64,000 nt of DNA from Lichenostomus cassidix. Lineage: Eukaryota; Chordata; Aves; Passeriformes; Meliphagidae. Shown in pieces: positions 34,301 through 49,300 of this stretch. Each line of letters starts with the position of its first letter. Position 1 is the stretch's first letter. The position numbers and the translations under genes are program-made. The stretch is taken from assembly GCA_008360975.2 (NCBI GenBank), contig CM039188.1:28485944-28549943 (forward strand), in the 5' to 3' direction. The notes under the pieces are model-generated. The model saw only the letters and a program-made list of their open reading frames with translations. It did not search any database and was not told the origin of the DNA.

Positions 34301-37300
34301 CAGCTGAAAAGAGGGGTGGAGGGACATGACCCCCATGATCCTGTGGCACCTCTGCCTGTGCAGGTACCTCAACACTCAGGATGCCCCTAAAACAGGAGCA
34401 GTGCCAGTGCCAGCTCCCTGCTGCACTCACTGCCAGATCCTTTATGGCACAAGCTGCAGCAGCTAGAACAATCCCCCTGCTCCTGCCAAAGCTGAGAGCC
34501 TAGGATCAACCACCAGATTGACTCTGCTTCCTTGGGGGTTCAGGTTTTGCCACAGCAACAAGGAGCTACAGGGATTGTTTTTACCAAGACCAGTAAATTC
34601 AGTTAAAAAACCAGGGCCACCTCCCTTTTTAACACTTCACATGATCCTTATTTGGCTGGGTAAAACTACAGCTACTGTTGACTCTTTCAAACTATTTTTA
34701 TATGCCACAGCACTTAGAGCTCTGGTATGTTTGCAGAGCCACTCTCCTCAAATAAGGCAATCAGGCTGCTAACAAATCCACACCCATGGCCTCAGACAGC
34801 AAAAGTCAGAAGAAATGGAGGAGGTTCCCCACTGGCCTGAGCCTTCCTGCCCTAGCCCTGCAGCCCAGCAACCCATTTTTCTCCATCCATACTCAAACAA
34901 GCAAAGCCTAGCTTCATTGCCTTTTTAAAAAGCACAGGATGGATTATGCCATGTTAACATTTATTTCAGTCTGTGCTGACATCCAGTAACCCCAGGAACT
35001 GAACGCAGGAGAGGAGGGTTGCTGCCCATGGGACTTTACAGGTGAGAGTGTGATGTGAATATCTGTGATTATAGAAAAAAAGCCCATTTTTGACTATTGC
35101 ATCCTGCTGTCTGATCAGGACCTTTAGCTCAGTACTGTAGACAAGACACCTGTATTCCCTCCTTGCTCACAGCTCACCTTGGACTGACCTACACCACCCA
35201 GAACTATTAGCAGAACCACTCTCTGGGGGTTTCTGTATCATCATGGCACAGCATGAGGAAAGCAGAACAAAATGAGCAAAACTGTATTTTATTGCCCAGG
35301 ACCACTCATCAACAGAGGAAAATGGGTGAAACAGCCTCTCCAGGGAACAGATTGAAAGGCAGACTCACCGTATCTCCAATTTTCAGGTCACCACACTTCC
35401 TGAGCCCAGGATAGGACAACCCATCCTGGCACGTGGCAGTGAAGGTCAAGCCAATGTCCTCAGGGCTGTCCCAGACCGTGAGCTCCACCTTGGACCGAAT
35501 ACTCTGGAAACACAATGGGAAAGCAAACTGTCAAGCTCCCAAAGACAGATGGGTTTCTTCCACTTTAGTTTCTTCTCCTGGTGTTTCCAGAGGGTGGGTA
35601 GGACATCTCTGCACCTATATGAAAAAATCACTCCTGCACACACGTTGACATTTGAGTTTGACTTAACTAGCTCAGAAGATTCCTGATGAACACAACCAGA
35701 TTCCCAGGGAGCTGCCTACCACCTCTGCAGGTGCTTATGACCTCTAGGATGGGTTTGATGGACACTGTAGCCAGTACTGAAAACCTAAAGATGCACAGGA
35801 AAAAGAAGAAAACCCTCTCGACCACAAATGGAATAGCTCTGAGTTGGAGGTCAGAGCTTTGTGCCTGCCTCACACATGCACCTCCTCCTCCCCATAAACC
35901 AGCTCCTGAGCACAGTGCAAAGCCTGATTCTCCACTGGCAGCTGTCCTACAATGTCTGTTGCAGAGCACAGAGAAGGTGTGAAACTGCACTAGCTCTGTC
36001 CTGCTTTCTTCATTTCACCCAGCCGGTCAAAAAAACGTATTCTCCCTCATAGGAGAAAAAGCTGACCAAAAGGCACCCTTTCATAAGTGTCAGCTGGAAA
36101 CAGCAGCATGGGAAAAAATAAATGAAAAATCTCTTTCTTTGAAAAGCTTTTCAAAGTGAAGAGCATTTTCCATCTGTGAGGTTTTGGTGTGCTTCTACCC
36201 CCTTTCTTCTGCTTCTCATCTCTCTGCCCTGCTGCATACACAGACGTTTTAAGTCACAACAAAATGAAGTTTATAAATATTAATTCAGAATGACATTGTT
36301 TTGTTTAATTCTTCCAATGGCTGGAACTGATTTTTTTAACAGTGGTGTCCAAAAATGACAACGTTTTCAAAATGGAGCTTTTTGTACAAATATGCTTATT
36401 ACCCAAAGCCAGCTTCCAGCTCCATCCCTCTTCCCCTTGTCCCCAGCCCTCACCAAAGAGGCCAGATTAAGGAAAAGTGCTAATTCAGACCTCTTGCCGG
36501 TACATGTGATGACAAAAGCAGGGTTCACATGCCAGCAAAGAGACAACACTTTTAGAAACAGACAGGAAATAAATGAGTTTTGGCTGGAGGAATCTAAACA
36601 GTCCTTGAGGAAAGAAAGGAATAATTTCCCATCTCTCTACTTTAACAGAGAGGGTGTTCATGGGGTAGCAACTGGGACCATACGGAGCATCCACTGCCTC
36701 TGGGCTGAACGCTGAGTGACAATAAATCTGAGGATACTGCTCTGCCCCAAATCATCCTGTAGAAATCAGCTGCCACACTGATATGCTCTCCTGCCTTCTT
36801 TCCCAGAGCATCTCATCTGGGGCATGGCAGACAACAGGACACCAGACCAGGCCTCAGTATGACCTTGCATGTGTTCTTCCCATGCTCCTACAGAGATGCC
36901 AGGTTCTCTTATTAGCCCTATACAGTCATGCTGTTACCCTAAAATCAATGTCATTATTGTCAGCCCCTTTGCACTGTTACACAGCAGTGTCTTCTGACAA
37001 CACCACAGCCACCATGGGGGGCAGCTGGTGGCTGCAACAAGAAAAACACCCAAGACCTGCCTGGATTTGGGTTTAGGAGTGATTCTTAAACCAGCATCCC
37101 ATTTGGTCTCTTCAGTCCAAACCCAGCCCCGTGTCTGGGCACAGCTTCCCATGAGCTTTTCCATCTCCCAGGTATGTTGAGATTTGGGGGAAGGGCAGGG
37201 AGAAAGCAGTCCCTCGTCTCTTTTGCTTTACACCTTGTGGAATCAGGGAGAGCAGTCTGGGCAGAAGGGAGATAGAAGATAAAGAGATGGGGAAAAGGGA

Positions 37301-40300
37301 TCCTGAGGAAGTCTTATGTGTGCATTAGTAGAGGGAAGCAGATGGGAGAGGACCAGAGATGAACAAAACACTGAATGGGAGGGACTGAGCCCAGGCCCAG
37401 AACATCAGCCACTGCCACCCCACAGGAGAGGACAGTCCCTGTTGCAGGTGAAGGATTTCTCCAAGCTCAGACTTTCCTTTACATAAGGAATAAAAAAAGG
37501 CTCACTCCCTCTTGGGAAACAGAATTTTAGCCTTCTCCCTCAGGGAGAATTTCCTCCGTCATTTCAGGAAACAAAGCCACCGAGAGGAGACGGGCTGGGT
37601 GGGTGCCAGGTTTCCAGTGGCCCCGGGCTGACCGTGGCACAGCAGGAGCTGCCAGCTCCCAGCAGCACTCCTGGAGGTCCCAACCCACAGCCACCACCCA
37701 GCTGAGCAGGCAAGAAACCAACCCCAGTCTCAGCAGTCAGTCATCCCAGAGCTCATTCCACGGGGCACCTTGCTCTGAGCACCCAAGTGGTTTCCAGCCA
37801 GCCTTGCTGGAAAGATCACAAGCAAAGAGAAGGAGGGAGTGGTGGTGCAGCCACAGGATTCCCAGTGGTTTTCACCTGCTTGTATTGATCTGCAGATGTT
37901 TGAGAGGTGCTGAAATGGAGGCATGGATGCATCTTACAGCTGCAAAACCAAGGCAAAGAGAGGTTTCCATGTGATGGCACTGAGACCACATGCAAAGTCA
38001 ATGTGGAGTAAACATTCATTTCTTTCTCCCCAGCCAAGCATCTCAGCCACAAAATCCTCCTTCCTCAAAGGGACAAACTGGGACAACTGGGCTTTTGATA
38101 GGCAGTTTCTCCTGGGCCTCATTAGCAGCCGTAGCTATTCACTGCCTTCCTCAGAGGGTGAAGCTTTGGGAAGCATTCTTCCCAAGGGCATAACCAAATG
38201 CTGCTTTAACTGCTGGGAGCTGGGGGGAGGAAAGAAGAACTTTACAGGTCATGCAAAGCACAGCACAATCCTACATGGACTCTGGATGTGTAAACTGCTC
38301 TGAAGAAGTCCTTCCTGACTCCTTGCACTAATAAGCATAGTGCCAGGAAGAGCTTGAAGCCATTGCAAGCTGTGTCCACAGGTCCCATGCATGAACAGCC
38401 CAACCTGTGGGCTGACCTGCTACAGGGTCAGATCTCCATACCCAACACCCAGCAATATCCTTGCAGGATCATGAAGATCTGACCCAGAAGAATTCAGGGA
38501 GAAGTCAACAGGAAAGTGGACATAAGTGTTGACACAAACTATCCAATGAAGATGCAATTTAGCTGCTTCTAATTGATCTGCTCCCCTGATCTCCAGGGAG
38601 ATGGACAACATCAGGTCAGCAGTACAACTCCAGGTCCCTTGCTGTCCTCCTCACTGTGGCAGGGCAGGCTGCACTGGCAATGGGCTCCTTTGGGAGCCTC
38701 GTGATGCTCATAGGGTGCTGAAGGCCAACCTGGGCTGCACGCAGAGCAATGCAAAGATGTGACCTTATCTGGATGAGGTCCCATCCTTGGGAGGCTTCTG
38801 AACATCAGATAACAAAGAAATAATCTATTTTACTTACTGGTAGGGTGCTCTGAGAGACCTGTTTTAGATGGGGGCTGTGATTTTTGGGTAACTCTGCACA
38901 TGAGAGACATGAAGTGAAATTTCTGCTGTTACACAGGCTCTCTTGGGTATCCCCACTCTCCTTCTGCTCCTCACACACCTTGTTTCCCACCCCAGGGTGG
39001 ACATCCCAGCTCCAGCAGTGTGGAGAGGACTGGGGAGGGAAGTGACCCAGCAGGGTGGACCTCACTGCGGGGAGCTGAGCTGGCCAAGCTCTTGGCACTT
39101 CTCACTTCAGCAGCTGTGGTATTAAAATGCACTTACGTTGTAGGCTTTGACGATCAGCTCAATGATATTCTTGGAATCTTTGTGCAAAATCTCCACTGTT
39201 GTTCCAGGAATCAAAGTGGTAAAGTTCTTTAAAAACAAATAGAAGAAAACAAAGGAAAATGTTGAGGTGCAGAGAGGAAATCAGGAAAGCAGGGGGTGAG
39301 GAGGGACTGACCCCATGCCAGGGACACAGGTCACACACACTGCCCCATTGCCCAGTGGTGTGCATGGTATGGTTTGGCTCACATTAACGTGAAGCCTTCA
39401 AAAGTAAAACATTGCTAACGAGGAATGTCAAATATTAAACAAAGCTCATGGCCACGGGACAGGGACAAACAGACCTGGCTCTGCTCCTGGAGGGGGCAAG
39501 ACCCAGCCGCTGTGCACTCGGGAAAGCTGGCACTGCAGGGAGGGAGGAGCTGCTGTCCCAGCTTCCCTCACAGCCCTGAGCATCCCCAGGAGAGGAGGTG
39601 GAGAACAAGCTCAGCCCTCCCACTCCCCACGGGCAAACAGCAGCATCCTGACCATAGCAACACGGCTGCTTGTTGTTCCTGCTGGAGCTTCGAGGGCCTC
39701 GGCAGAGGTTTCCAAAAGCAACCCCTCCTGAAACACCACCCCTGAGTCCACAGAGGAGCAAAACCCCACGGGGCAGCTCTGCACACAGAGCTTGGTCCTT
39801 GTGCCTTGGGTCAACTTTCCTTTTGGAGGGGAGAGCAGGAATGGCAGGAGAGTTTAAATTGTGTGTGGCACGTCAGGGCTCTGGACTCTGTGATGGAAAA
39901 ACACAGCTGGGCAGAAACTCTGTGCATGATTAGGTAATGGGATTAAGTCACTGCAGAATGGGCTGAGCAGGTTTCTGCTCTCTGGCACGCTGCACGCTGG
40001 CAGCCAGCCGAACATCCAGATTAACATGGAGCCTATTTTAGGTCTTCACATGCTCACTAACACATATATATCTGTTTGCCCTAAGAAGCTTTAGTGCTTT
40101 TTGCTGAAAGGACTAGCAGGGCTGAGCCTTGCCTGCCAGCACTGGGCAGCCTGTGGCCATATGCATGCACACTTATCAGTGCACACATGTGTTTAGCACT
40201 GCACACACATGTTTGCAGCTGCCTCAGCTCCCCAGAGCCTCAAGAGGCATTTCCATCTCCCCCCAGCCCGGACAACTCAGCAGCACTTACCTTGTACAGC

Positions 40301-43300
40301 ATGTAATGACTTTTTGTGACAGCAAAAATCAGGTGGATGTTGTTTTCAGCAAGTTTCTCGCCAAGAAGTGCCAGGGAAGGATAATCCTAGGGCGAAAAAA
40401 AAGGGCAGAAAGATTGGTGGGTAACACGGAAACAAAGACTAATTTCCTTGCTCCTCTCTTCCCAACAGCAAAATTCATTCCAGACACATGGCGTGTTTTG
40501 TTGTGGGATGAAGTCTCTGATGGACCAGCACAATCCCTACTGAAATAGTAGAAATCTGTTAAATATTTCTACTGCACTCTTCACTAGAATACATGACTGA
40601 CAACACCATTGGCCACAGCAACACCCAGAACACTGGGTTTATTTCTTTCCCTTTTCTACTTTGCCATCAGCAGATGCACATGTGCAAAATAGCTGCTACC
40701 TCAAGGGGTGTGAGGCAGGGAGATCGAGAATGGCAGAAAGTGGAAATGTATCATTTTTTTTCTCTCAAAGCAGAAACATCCACTGCCTGCTCCTTCTGCA
40801 TACTGGGACCATAAAGAGATGACAATAAGCTCTTTAATTCTGCAGGTTTCCCAGGCAGAGGGAATGGCAGGGAGACACTGCTCTAGCAATAAAATAATGA
40901 ACCAGGGCTCAGTTTCAAGATCCAGCTTGAGTTTAAAACTCCCACCCGCTTCTGAAGTGCTGTCCTTGGAAAAAAACACCTCATTTACTTGCAGCCTGGA
41001 GGGCTGATTGAGAGTCTCTGAGATTCAAACTTGGAAACACCAAGGCAGCATCCCCCTGCCAGCTTCCCAGCATTAACTCCATATCATTTGGGGACTGTGC
41101 TCCCTTACATGATATATCCACCTGCTAGGATTACACAGGGGGTTCCATTGCAGAGCTCAGCTTCTGGCCTTAACACAGCCACCCAGATTCCCCTCCCTTT
41201 ACAGGGTGACATTCAGGAACGAAGATCATAATTAGTGTTTGTGATCTGCTGAATAAAGCACCATTCTGCAGAAGGAGGTGATAATGAGGCGGCAGGCAAG
41301 TGCTCACTCATCCCAGAAGTTTCCTCCACGGAGTGAAATTTTTAAAAAATGGGGAGTTTGTTTGTTACTTAAACTTATGTTGGTGTTGTGCTCAAAGGCT
41401 GTGAACAAGAGGAGCATTCTGTTCTACTTGCTAGTGTAGCTACATCAAGGTAGATACAGCTGCCTCCGGAAGAGGTTAACAGTCTTCTACCCGTTTTAGA
41501 AAAGGGATGACATATTCTATGTTTCCTCTACACTTTGCAGGCAAAATCTAATGCTCTTCAGGACACCATGTTACTTTTCCCTCCCTTGCAATGAGCCCTG
41601 AAGGAACTCACTAAGTCACTAACTCGTTTTTGAACATCACAGAAGCATTTGCTGGGGGGCAACGCCTAAAGGGAACAGCAAATTTTATTTGCAACTTGCA
41701 GAAGCTGTGTGAAACCAGGCAGTGCATTTGCCAGAAGCTGCTGGAGCGGCGGTTGGCTGTCCTCCAGAGAGCTCCACCACCCCTCTGAGGTCTCCAAGGG
41801 CTGGCCACCTCGTCCTGCTCACCAGCTGGCTGGACGCGCTGTACTCGTTGGCTTCATTCAGGTGGCACTGGCCATCGTGGGGCTGCACCAGCCCCCCCAG
41901 CTTCCCATCCAGGGCTATGTGGGGCACATCATCCGTGGTGAAGACCAGCAGGTGAGAAGCCTCCTTACGCCAGCCGATCTTCTCCTGGGAGAGAGCAAAG
42001 CCTGTGAGACAGCCAGCCTGCCCCTGCCAAGCCCACGCTTCACCCCTCACCCTGCACATGGTCCCAGCCACGTGCCTGGCCAGCAGCAGACCCATTAGCA
42101 TTAATTAGGAGAGTACCATGCTCCTGTCCACCCACCCCTGGTAAGAAAACAAAATGTCAGGAGCCCATCCAGCATTTCCCAGCGTCTCCTTCCAACACGG
42201 TTACTTTAAAAGGCACGAGGAGGTATGCGCACTGTCCACCAGACCTTCTCTACCCAGATCCAAGAGTAAGAATTTCAGCTGCTTTCATAGCCAAAGGAGA
42301 CCTGCCAACTTCCTCCACACACATTTAATCTGACCTTGTTTCCTCAGCTCTGTGGAGCAGCCAAGGCAAAAGCAAGAGCTGCAATATCCCTGCTCAGCAT
42401 TTTCCTGACTGCCCGCTCATAAAGGCTGTTTCTGAGCTAGGATGGAGAAAGTGAGGTCCCTGCCTGAGGGGATTGGCTTTGGTGCACCCACATTCATGCC
42501 CAGGCACTCTGCCCTGATCCCCTTCTGCACACATCTCCTGAAGCTATGGTGCCTCCAAGCCTCTGCCATTTCATTGTACACCTCTACCCATGCCCCAAAC
42601 AGCTCCATCTCCCCTGCACCACAGCCAGAGCACAGCAAGGACCTCTAGCATTGGTGCTGGCACTAATCCCACACAACAGCTCTGCACAGCTCTGCTCTGA
42701 GGAACTTCTGCCCATTTCAAAACATTGTAATGCCAAGACATGCTGTAGAGGTCCCTACAAAAGCACCAAGGTGTCAGGCACAGCACATCAAATGTCCTCT
42801 GCACCCTCTTTCATCCCTCTGTGCAAGCATCAGACATTATCACTGTTTTTGCATGAAGAGAGATGCAAGGACAGATTTTTTTCAAGTAAAGGGGTAAAAT
42901 CTAGATCACAAACATTTCGCTCCCATGGCGTTCCCCAGGTTTCCAAGCTTTTGTCAGCCCCAGAAGCAGATCTCTGCCTGTAACAGCACACTGAAGCACT
43001 TTGTTGCAGTGGAAATGGAAGGAAACAGGTGCCCAAAGGAAATCTTTTCAAACCGCAGTGCTGCAGCAAACCCTGCTGCCAGGTCATTGCCAAGCTGGGT
43101 GGGCTGGGGTCTTGCTGCTGACCACAGCAGGGAGATCCTGCCATGGCACAGACTGGAGCCAGAAAATCCCAGTCCAGTCAGAAAATGCCCGTAGTTTCCC
43201 CTGGGCTGGCCATGCTGCCCACCTGCCAGCAAAAACATAGCCCCACACCTTCCCTGCCACACACTTCCAGCATCCCCCTCCCTCCAGAGCCTGGCTCAGG

Positions 43301-46300
43301 GTACCACCACACAAATCCTTTGGGACAGCACCAGGGAAAAGCTAGCAGAAGGTTACCGATGGGAACGCGGTGCAGAGGGAGATACCCAACTCCTCCAGAG
43401 CTGCTGCTCAGTTTATTTAGCAAAACCCAAGCTCTGCCCTGTTTACAGGAAGGCGCTGGCTCTTCCTAAGGAAAGCACTGGCATGGGCAGGGCAGGAGGG
43501 CAGAGCAGGCAGAAGGGTGAAGAATCATGTCTGCCAGCGCAATTTTCGCCTCCAAATGTGAGTCACAGCCCAAAGCCTGCTGATCTTTCCGATAAATATA
43601 ACTCTTGCTTCAGGAACCTAGTTCCAGAGTTTCCTCCCTATTTCAGAAGGGTTTTTTTCTTTAATGACATTTTCAAGACCCACACGATGCACATAAGGCC
43701 ATAGGAAGAAATCTTCGGCAACACACCTCCTTTACAATGCACCAGCATATTACAGTCCAGCGCAGGAAGCAATGAGAACTTTTTTGCTCTGGGAAGCACG
43801 ATTCATTCCACTGAAGTTACCCCACTGGACAAAAGGCTAAAACTTCATGCCAGAATGTAACTTCCTAAGAACTCAACCCAAAAGTGATTACAGCTCTAAT
43901 AATACAAGAGGCATTTTCAGTCTACTCAGCCACCGGACAGAAGCCCATCCAGTTCACTTTTCTTTGAGTATCTAAAGCTGATTTCTTTTTATATGATTAA
44001 GGCCAAGGAACTCCCAAAGAGATTAGAAGGATTAATCTGAGTTTCAATTCCTTAGAAATGTGCTGCACACAAAGAAAAGGAGCTGCATTCAGCAGCAGTT
44101 ACAAAGTCACTTCAGGGGTGCTGGTGTTGGTCACCTGCCTGTAAACCCACCTTTAAATCATGGGTTAAGCATTCCTTTGCAGACAAACTCTCCATGCCTC
44201 CAACACCACTTCCCACATCAACATCATCAAAACTGCTGTGGCTGCTCAGTTCAGGAACTCCCAAAAAGCAGTGAGCACCCACAGTTTCAGTGTCAATATC
44301 CAGGCACTGAAGGCATTTGATGCCTCAGAGCACCAAACCACAGTGTCTTGGATGGGCTGGCTGAGCCAGTGCTGATGCCACATCAAAAAAGCTGCAGACC
44401 TATGAAAAAAGCCCCCCAAGGAGGCTGGCATGCCAAGGAGCATCTCATGTTGCCTCTGCCAGCAGCTTCCAGGTGCTGGAAAATCCAGCTCTTCAGCATG
44501 CAGTTTCCACTGAGAAACCCAGAGCAGCACTCTTAAAGCAAACAACCAAGGAGAATTTAATTTATTTTTATTGGACTGGGATTGTTGAACAAAATACCCT
44601 GCACTGATGCCTGCCCCTCATCTGGTTTTTGATCCTTACAGGATATAAAGGATTTTGAAAGCAGGGGTGGGACTGGACCCAAAGCAGAGTAGCATGTTTC
44701 CACAGGGCTTGACATGCTGTGGGTTTCGCCCCTACTCCTGTGATCAGCTGCAGTTGCCTTCTGCACCCCAAAAAATAAGCTTCTCACTCCATACAGCCAA
44801 CAGTGACTGGCAAAACTGCCACAGCTGCCTCAGCACAGCTCTCCAAATAGTATTGAAAAGGCTGCAAAGCCTGTATTTCCATGCCTGAATAAATACCTAC
44901 ATTTTTACTTTGGGCACTGAATAAAATCCATTCACCTGCCAAGACCCAACTGCTAAGAGACCCCCTGGATTCATCAATTTATCTAAAACCTCACCAGTTT
45001 CTCAGGTGCAGACCTTTTTGGAAGCAAGAAACAGATACAGGTGCAAGGCAAGTATGCCTTAAGGATCAAAAGCCAAAACCTCCTTTGCTTGGTATTGTTC
45101 TGAAAGGCACCTCAGTGTCTCCCAGATGTCATGGCTAACTCCATGTACCAGTGTCTAGCAAGCACCAATCAAAACCATTTCAAAAGATGCTTTATTTTCC
45201 AATCTAGCATTATCTCCTCACTGCATCTTAGCATGTAAGATCTCATACTTACACATACCACCGAGCCATATGAGGCTTGCACTTAAAGAATGGCAAAAAA
45301 CCAAAATAGTGCAAATGGAAAATGTAATTATGGAAGGCTGATTAATATTCCTGGCTTACTATTTTAGCATCAGAATAAAGGCTTATTGTCTCTGGCTCTT
45401 CACTGCCTCCAGAATAACATTTACCATATCTTCATCTTTCAGAAAGGAGCCAAACCCTGGGCCTGCTCCTTAGTCTGTATTAGCTGCACAAACTGTCCTC
45501 ACTCCGTGGGTTGAAAACCAGGCCAAAAAATGACTCTAGTGCTACAGAGCCCTTAGGCAGCTCATGCAGAAGAAATGCTTGCTATGCATTACAGTATAAA
45601 AACACCTAGTCAACACAGGAGGTATTGTTTCTGGCACCTCAGGAGGGGAGGAGGAGACTGTGCTCAGACACCATGGCTTGGAGACAGTGAGGCTCTGCTG
45701 TGCCATGACCAGCTCTCCCCTTGATGCTGAGCACAAAGCACTTCATGGTCACCTTGCTGCATCTCCCCAAGGCAGAGAACTTTTTGAGGTGATAACAACC
45801 CTGGAAAAGCTGGAGCATGCCAGTGAGATGCAGTGAAATGCCACAGCAGTGATGAGGAAACCCATCCCAGAAGTCACCACAGTACTTGTATGCTGTTCTC
45901 CTTGCATGAGGAGGAATAGTTCCTGAGTTAGCACAAACTGCTCTCTGTTTCTGGGGGTTTCATCCCCATGACACTGTGAGTCACCACTGGATGCAAAACT
46001 CCATGCAAAGAGCATCCTCATCAGAAAGATGCACATCACTGCCACCCCAGACGTCTGCAGCCCTCACCCCTCAGCAGTGCTGAGCCTCACCACAACCCAT
46101 GGCCGCCAACCAGTCTGGGCTATTGTTTAGTGACCACAAGGGAAATTGGGCAATAACTTCCCATTTTGACCATGGGACTAAACATCCTTAATGTCAATCA
46201 GCTGCTCTGAAATTTTGTCTTTTTTGACTCTGGACAGACAGAGTCTTTGCTGCTCATGGCTGTGATCAGAGACAGCTGCTCTGTCCAGAGCAAGGCACTG

Positions 46301-49300
46301 CCAAGGCAAAGCACAAGTCATTGCACAGCTGGTTCTCCTGCCTTACACACCAGTCCCATGGACTTTCTTTTCCTCACCCAAGCTCCAGTAACTAATTAAC
46401 TGCTGCACCTACAGAAATTCACTCTCATAACCTGCCACATCACGCCAAGAGTCATGCATGTGCACATGCTCACCTTTGCTCACCCTTCCTCCAGGGTGCT
46501 CATTCCTGAATGTTGATGCTACCAGCATCTAAATCCATCTTCTAAATTTAGGAGGGACCAGGCTGTGCATTCAAGGACAGTTAAAGATTTTGGGACAGTT
46601 AAAGCAACAGTCTGAGACTGGCACAAATGCACAGGAAATACCTTGCAGGCCTCCTGCCTTCCACCAACACCTCAGAAATGTGCCCTTGTGATACCCACTG
46701 AAGTACTGCTGCACCAGAGGGAAATATTGTCCTGTTTTTACAATAACATGGTGGAAGGGACTGCAAAAACCCACATGGTGAATGGCAAAACTGAGTCACC
46801 ATCCTGAGGCATTCCTGCTCTAACCTCTCCAAAACTGAGAAGTACTTTAAACCCAGACAATTATTGGGAGCAGCACTGTAGCTGTGCCAACAACAATATC
46901 CGTGGGAAGATGACTATTGGGTGGCATCAGATGCAATGGGGCAGGTTCAGTCCTGCCAAGACCATGAAGCACAGCGAAGCCAACCCAGGCAAGGAAAGAT
47001 GTGATTTCTCACATGCCTGCATCCCAGCACTCCCACAGACCATGCCTATCTCCCAGCTCCCATAGTTCAGACCCAGAAGAAAACATGCCCAACCAAAAGG
47101 ACTAGGCAAGGCTGAAGCAAACACAAAGCAAACTGCAGCAAGAGGGGAAATAGCTCACTCCTGGTGAGCAGGGAAGCTCAGACACGTCAGAGCAGAGCAA
47201 ACACTTCCATTCATGACAAAAGGCAACCCAACTACTTGTTCCAGAAAGATCTTCAAGCAAGCATCTCCAAAAACCCTAAGGACATGGCTAACATGGCACC
47301 AAGCTCATAAACTCTGCTCCAGTTCTGACAAAGAGGGAGAGCAGGCTACCATCACCCAGAGGTGAGATCATCCCCCCACACACAAAGAGGGAAAGTATGA
47401 GCAGTAGGAACCAGCTCCAAGCCTCAACATGGGTCAACTGCAGCAAGATATGTTTGACACACCCTTGAGAAATGCATTGAGCTGACATTCAGTGCTGCTG
47501 CACACAAATGTACGTGAATCTTAAAGGATTCTGTCCCAGGTGCTCAGGGTTCAGCACCAAAAGTCTTAACTGTGTCATGAAATCTCAGCCCTGAATTTGC
47601 ATTTGCAAAAGCTCTGGTTTTATCCCGTTAAACTAGAAAAAACATTAACCTTTCTTCCTTTGCCTGTTCATCTACAAAAGCACCAATAAAAAGCATCTAT
47701 TAAAAAAAAGCCTCTACTTTTCAAAGCATTTTTCACAGTTTCTCCAAGAAAAATTTTGTAGTTACTTCCAAGAAACAGCAAACTGTTCTTTGCCTTGGTC
47801 CAAGAACAGAGCAGAAGAAACCACCTCCTCCTCCTCATTGGCTTTGCTTTAAACCCCCAGAAATCAGAGCAACTCACCTTGCACACAGCAGCCTGCAAAA
47901 TGGCATCAAAGCCACCCTCTGGAGCATCTCTGTTGCGGGAAACCTTCTGTTTCCGGACTTCTTCGTTGAAACGGTCGACTTTATCCGTCAGGGACAGGAG
48001 GTGGCGGAAGCCAAAGGATGGGACACAGCTGGGGAACAGCTTATAACTGTGGGAAGAACAGAGGAGTGGTCAGCTGGGAGGAACCACACCAGCAGCCAAG
48101 AGCTGCAGAAGCTCCCAGCTCTACCAGGTTGGTCTCCAAAATTTTGTTCAGAGGGTTGAAATATTTTCACAACACTTCATGTTTTGGACACTTTGATTTC
48201 TGGCTATTTGTTTACAAAACCTTACAGCAGAGCCCATATTGTTCTGTTTCCCCTCAGGGGTTTTGAGAAGCTGAAGTTTTCAGAGATCCCACCAGGACTG
48301 AACATCTCTCTCCATGTATGGTGTGAGTGGAGACACCAAGCACCAGCCCACCCTGGGCCATGCAGCTCCACAGTTTCAGCACTCATAAAGTGGTTTTCAC
48401 TGGGAATCTGCAGTCAAGGATGCAACCCAGTGATACTGAGGCTGTGTTTCAGCAGGGCCACCCTCCCCAGCAGCCCAGGAGGGCCATGGGAGCCGTGTCC
48501 CACACCTGCAGAACCAGGGGGCAGCAGGGCAGTGTCACAAGGCAGGAGCATCACCACCAAGAGCTACCTTTCCCCTCTTCTGCAATATGGATTTCCACTG
48601 TCATCCAGATTTCTTGCCAGTACATGCCACCCCATGCCTACTGCACATCACCAGGCACCTGGCAATTGCCCAGCAATAATAACCAACACTAGCTCGTGCT
48701 TCCTCCCACTCTCCCTGCAAGCCAGTGAGCAAACACCATCTCTGCTTCCCAGGGCACCACCAGAGCAGAAAGGCAGGAGTGGCACCCTAAGGCAGAGGAA
48801 TGCTTTGGCAGGCTACCAGAAAAACTTTTTATTTCCATGGAAAACCATGACAAGGCAGTTTTGGTGCTCACCTGGAGAGCTCAGCAGAGCAGCTCCTGTG
48901 GTGTGGGAAATTAGTGAGTGTATGCAGGGGAGAGGGATGTGAAGGGTTAAAAAGAAATGTATTTAAAAAGGAGTTGGTCTGGCACTAATTCACTCTTATC
49001 TTCAAACATATAACCCAGAGTACAATTAAAAGCCTCTGCTGACACATGACCCACTATGGGTAAGTTGCAAGAGGCTTTTTACACAAAGGAGTATCTAAGA
49101 TTTACCATCACTGAGAACTTAAATCCCTCACAAGGGACTCCAGAGCAGGGATTTCCATCCACACACACACACCTAACCATGGGGCAGGTCCAACTGCCCC
49201 GGGCTTGGTTGGCAATTAGAGCCATCCCTTTTGATCCATGATCCATGTCCAGACTTGCATCCTGCTCACACCCAGGGCCAGGCAGGGAGTTTGCCATGTC

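Noticed and set aside
48184..48942. 252-codon plus-strand ORF in intron 4
   Set aside because: Antisense intronic frame without recognisable domain, splice context or promoter.
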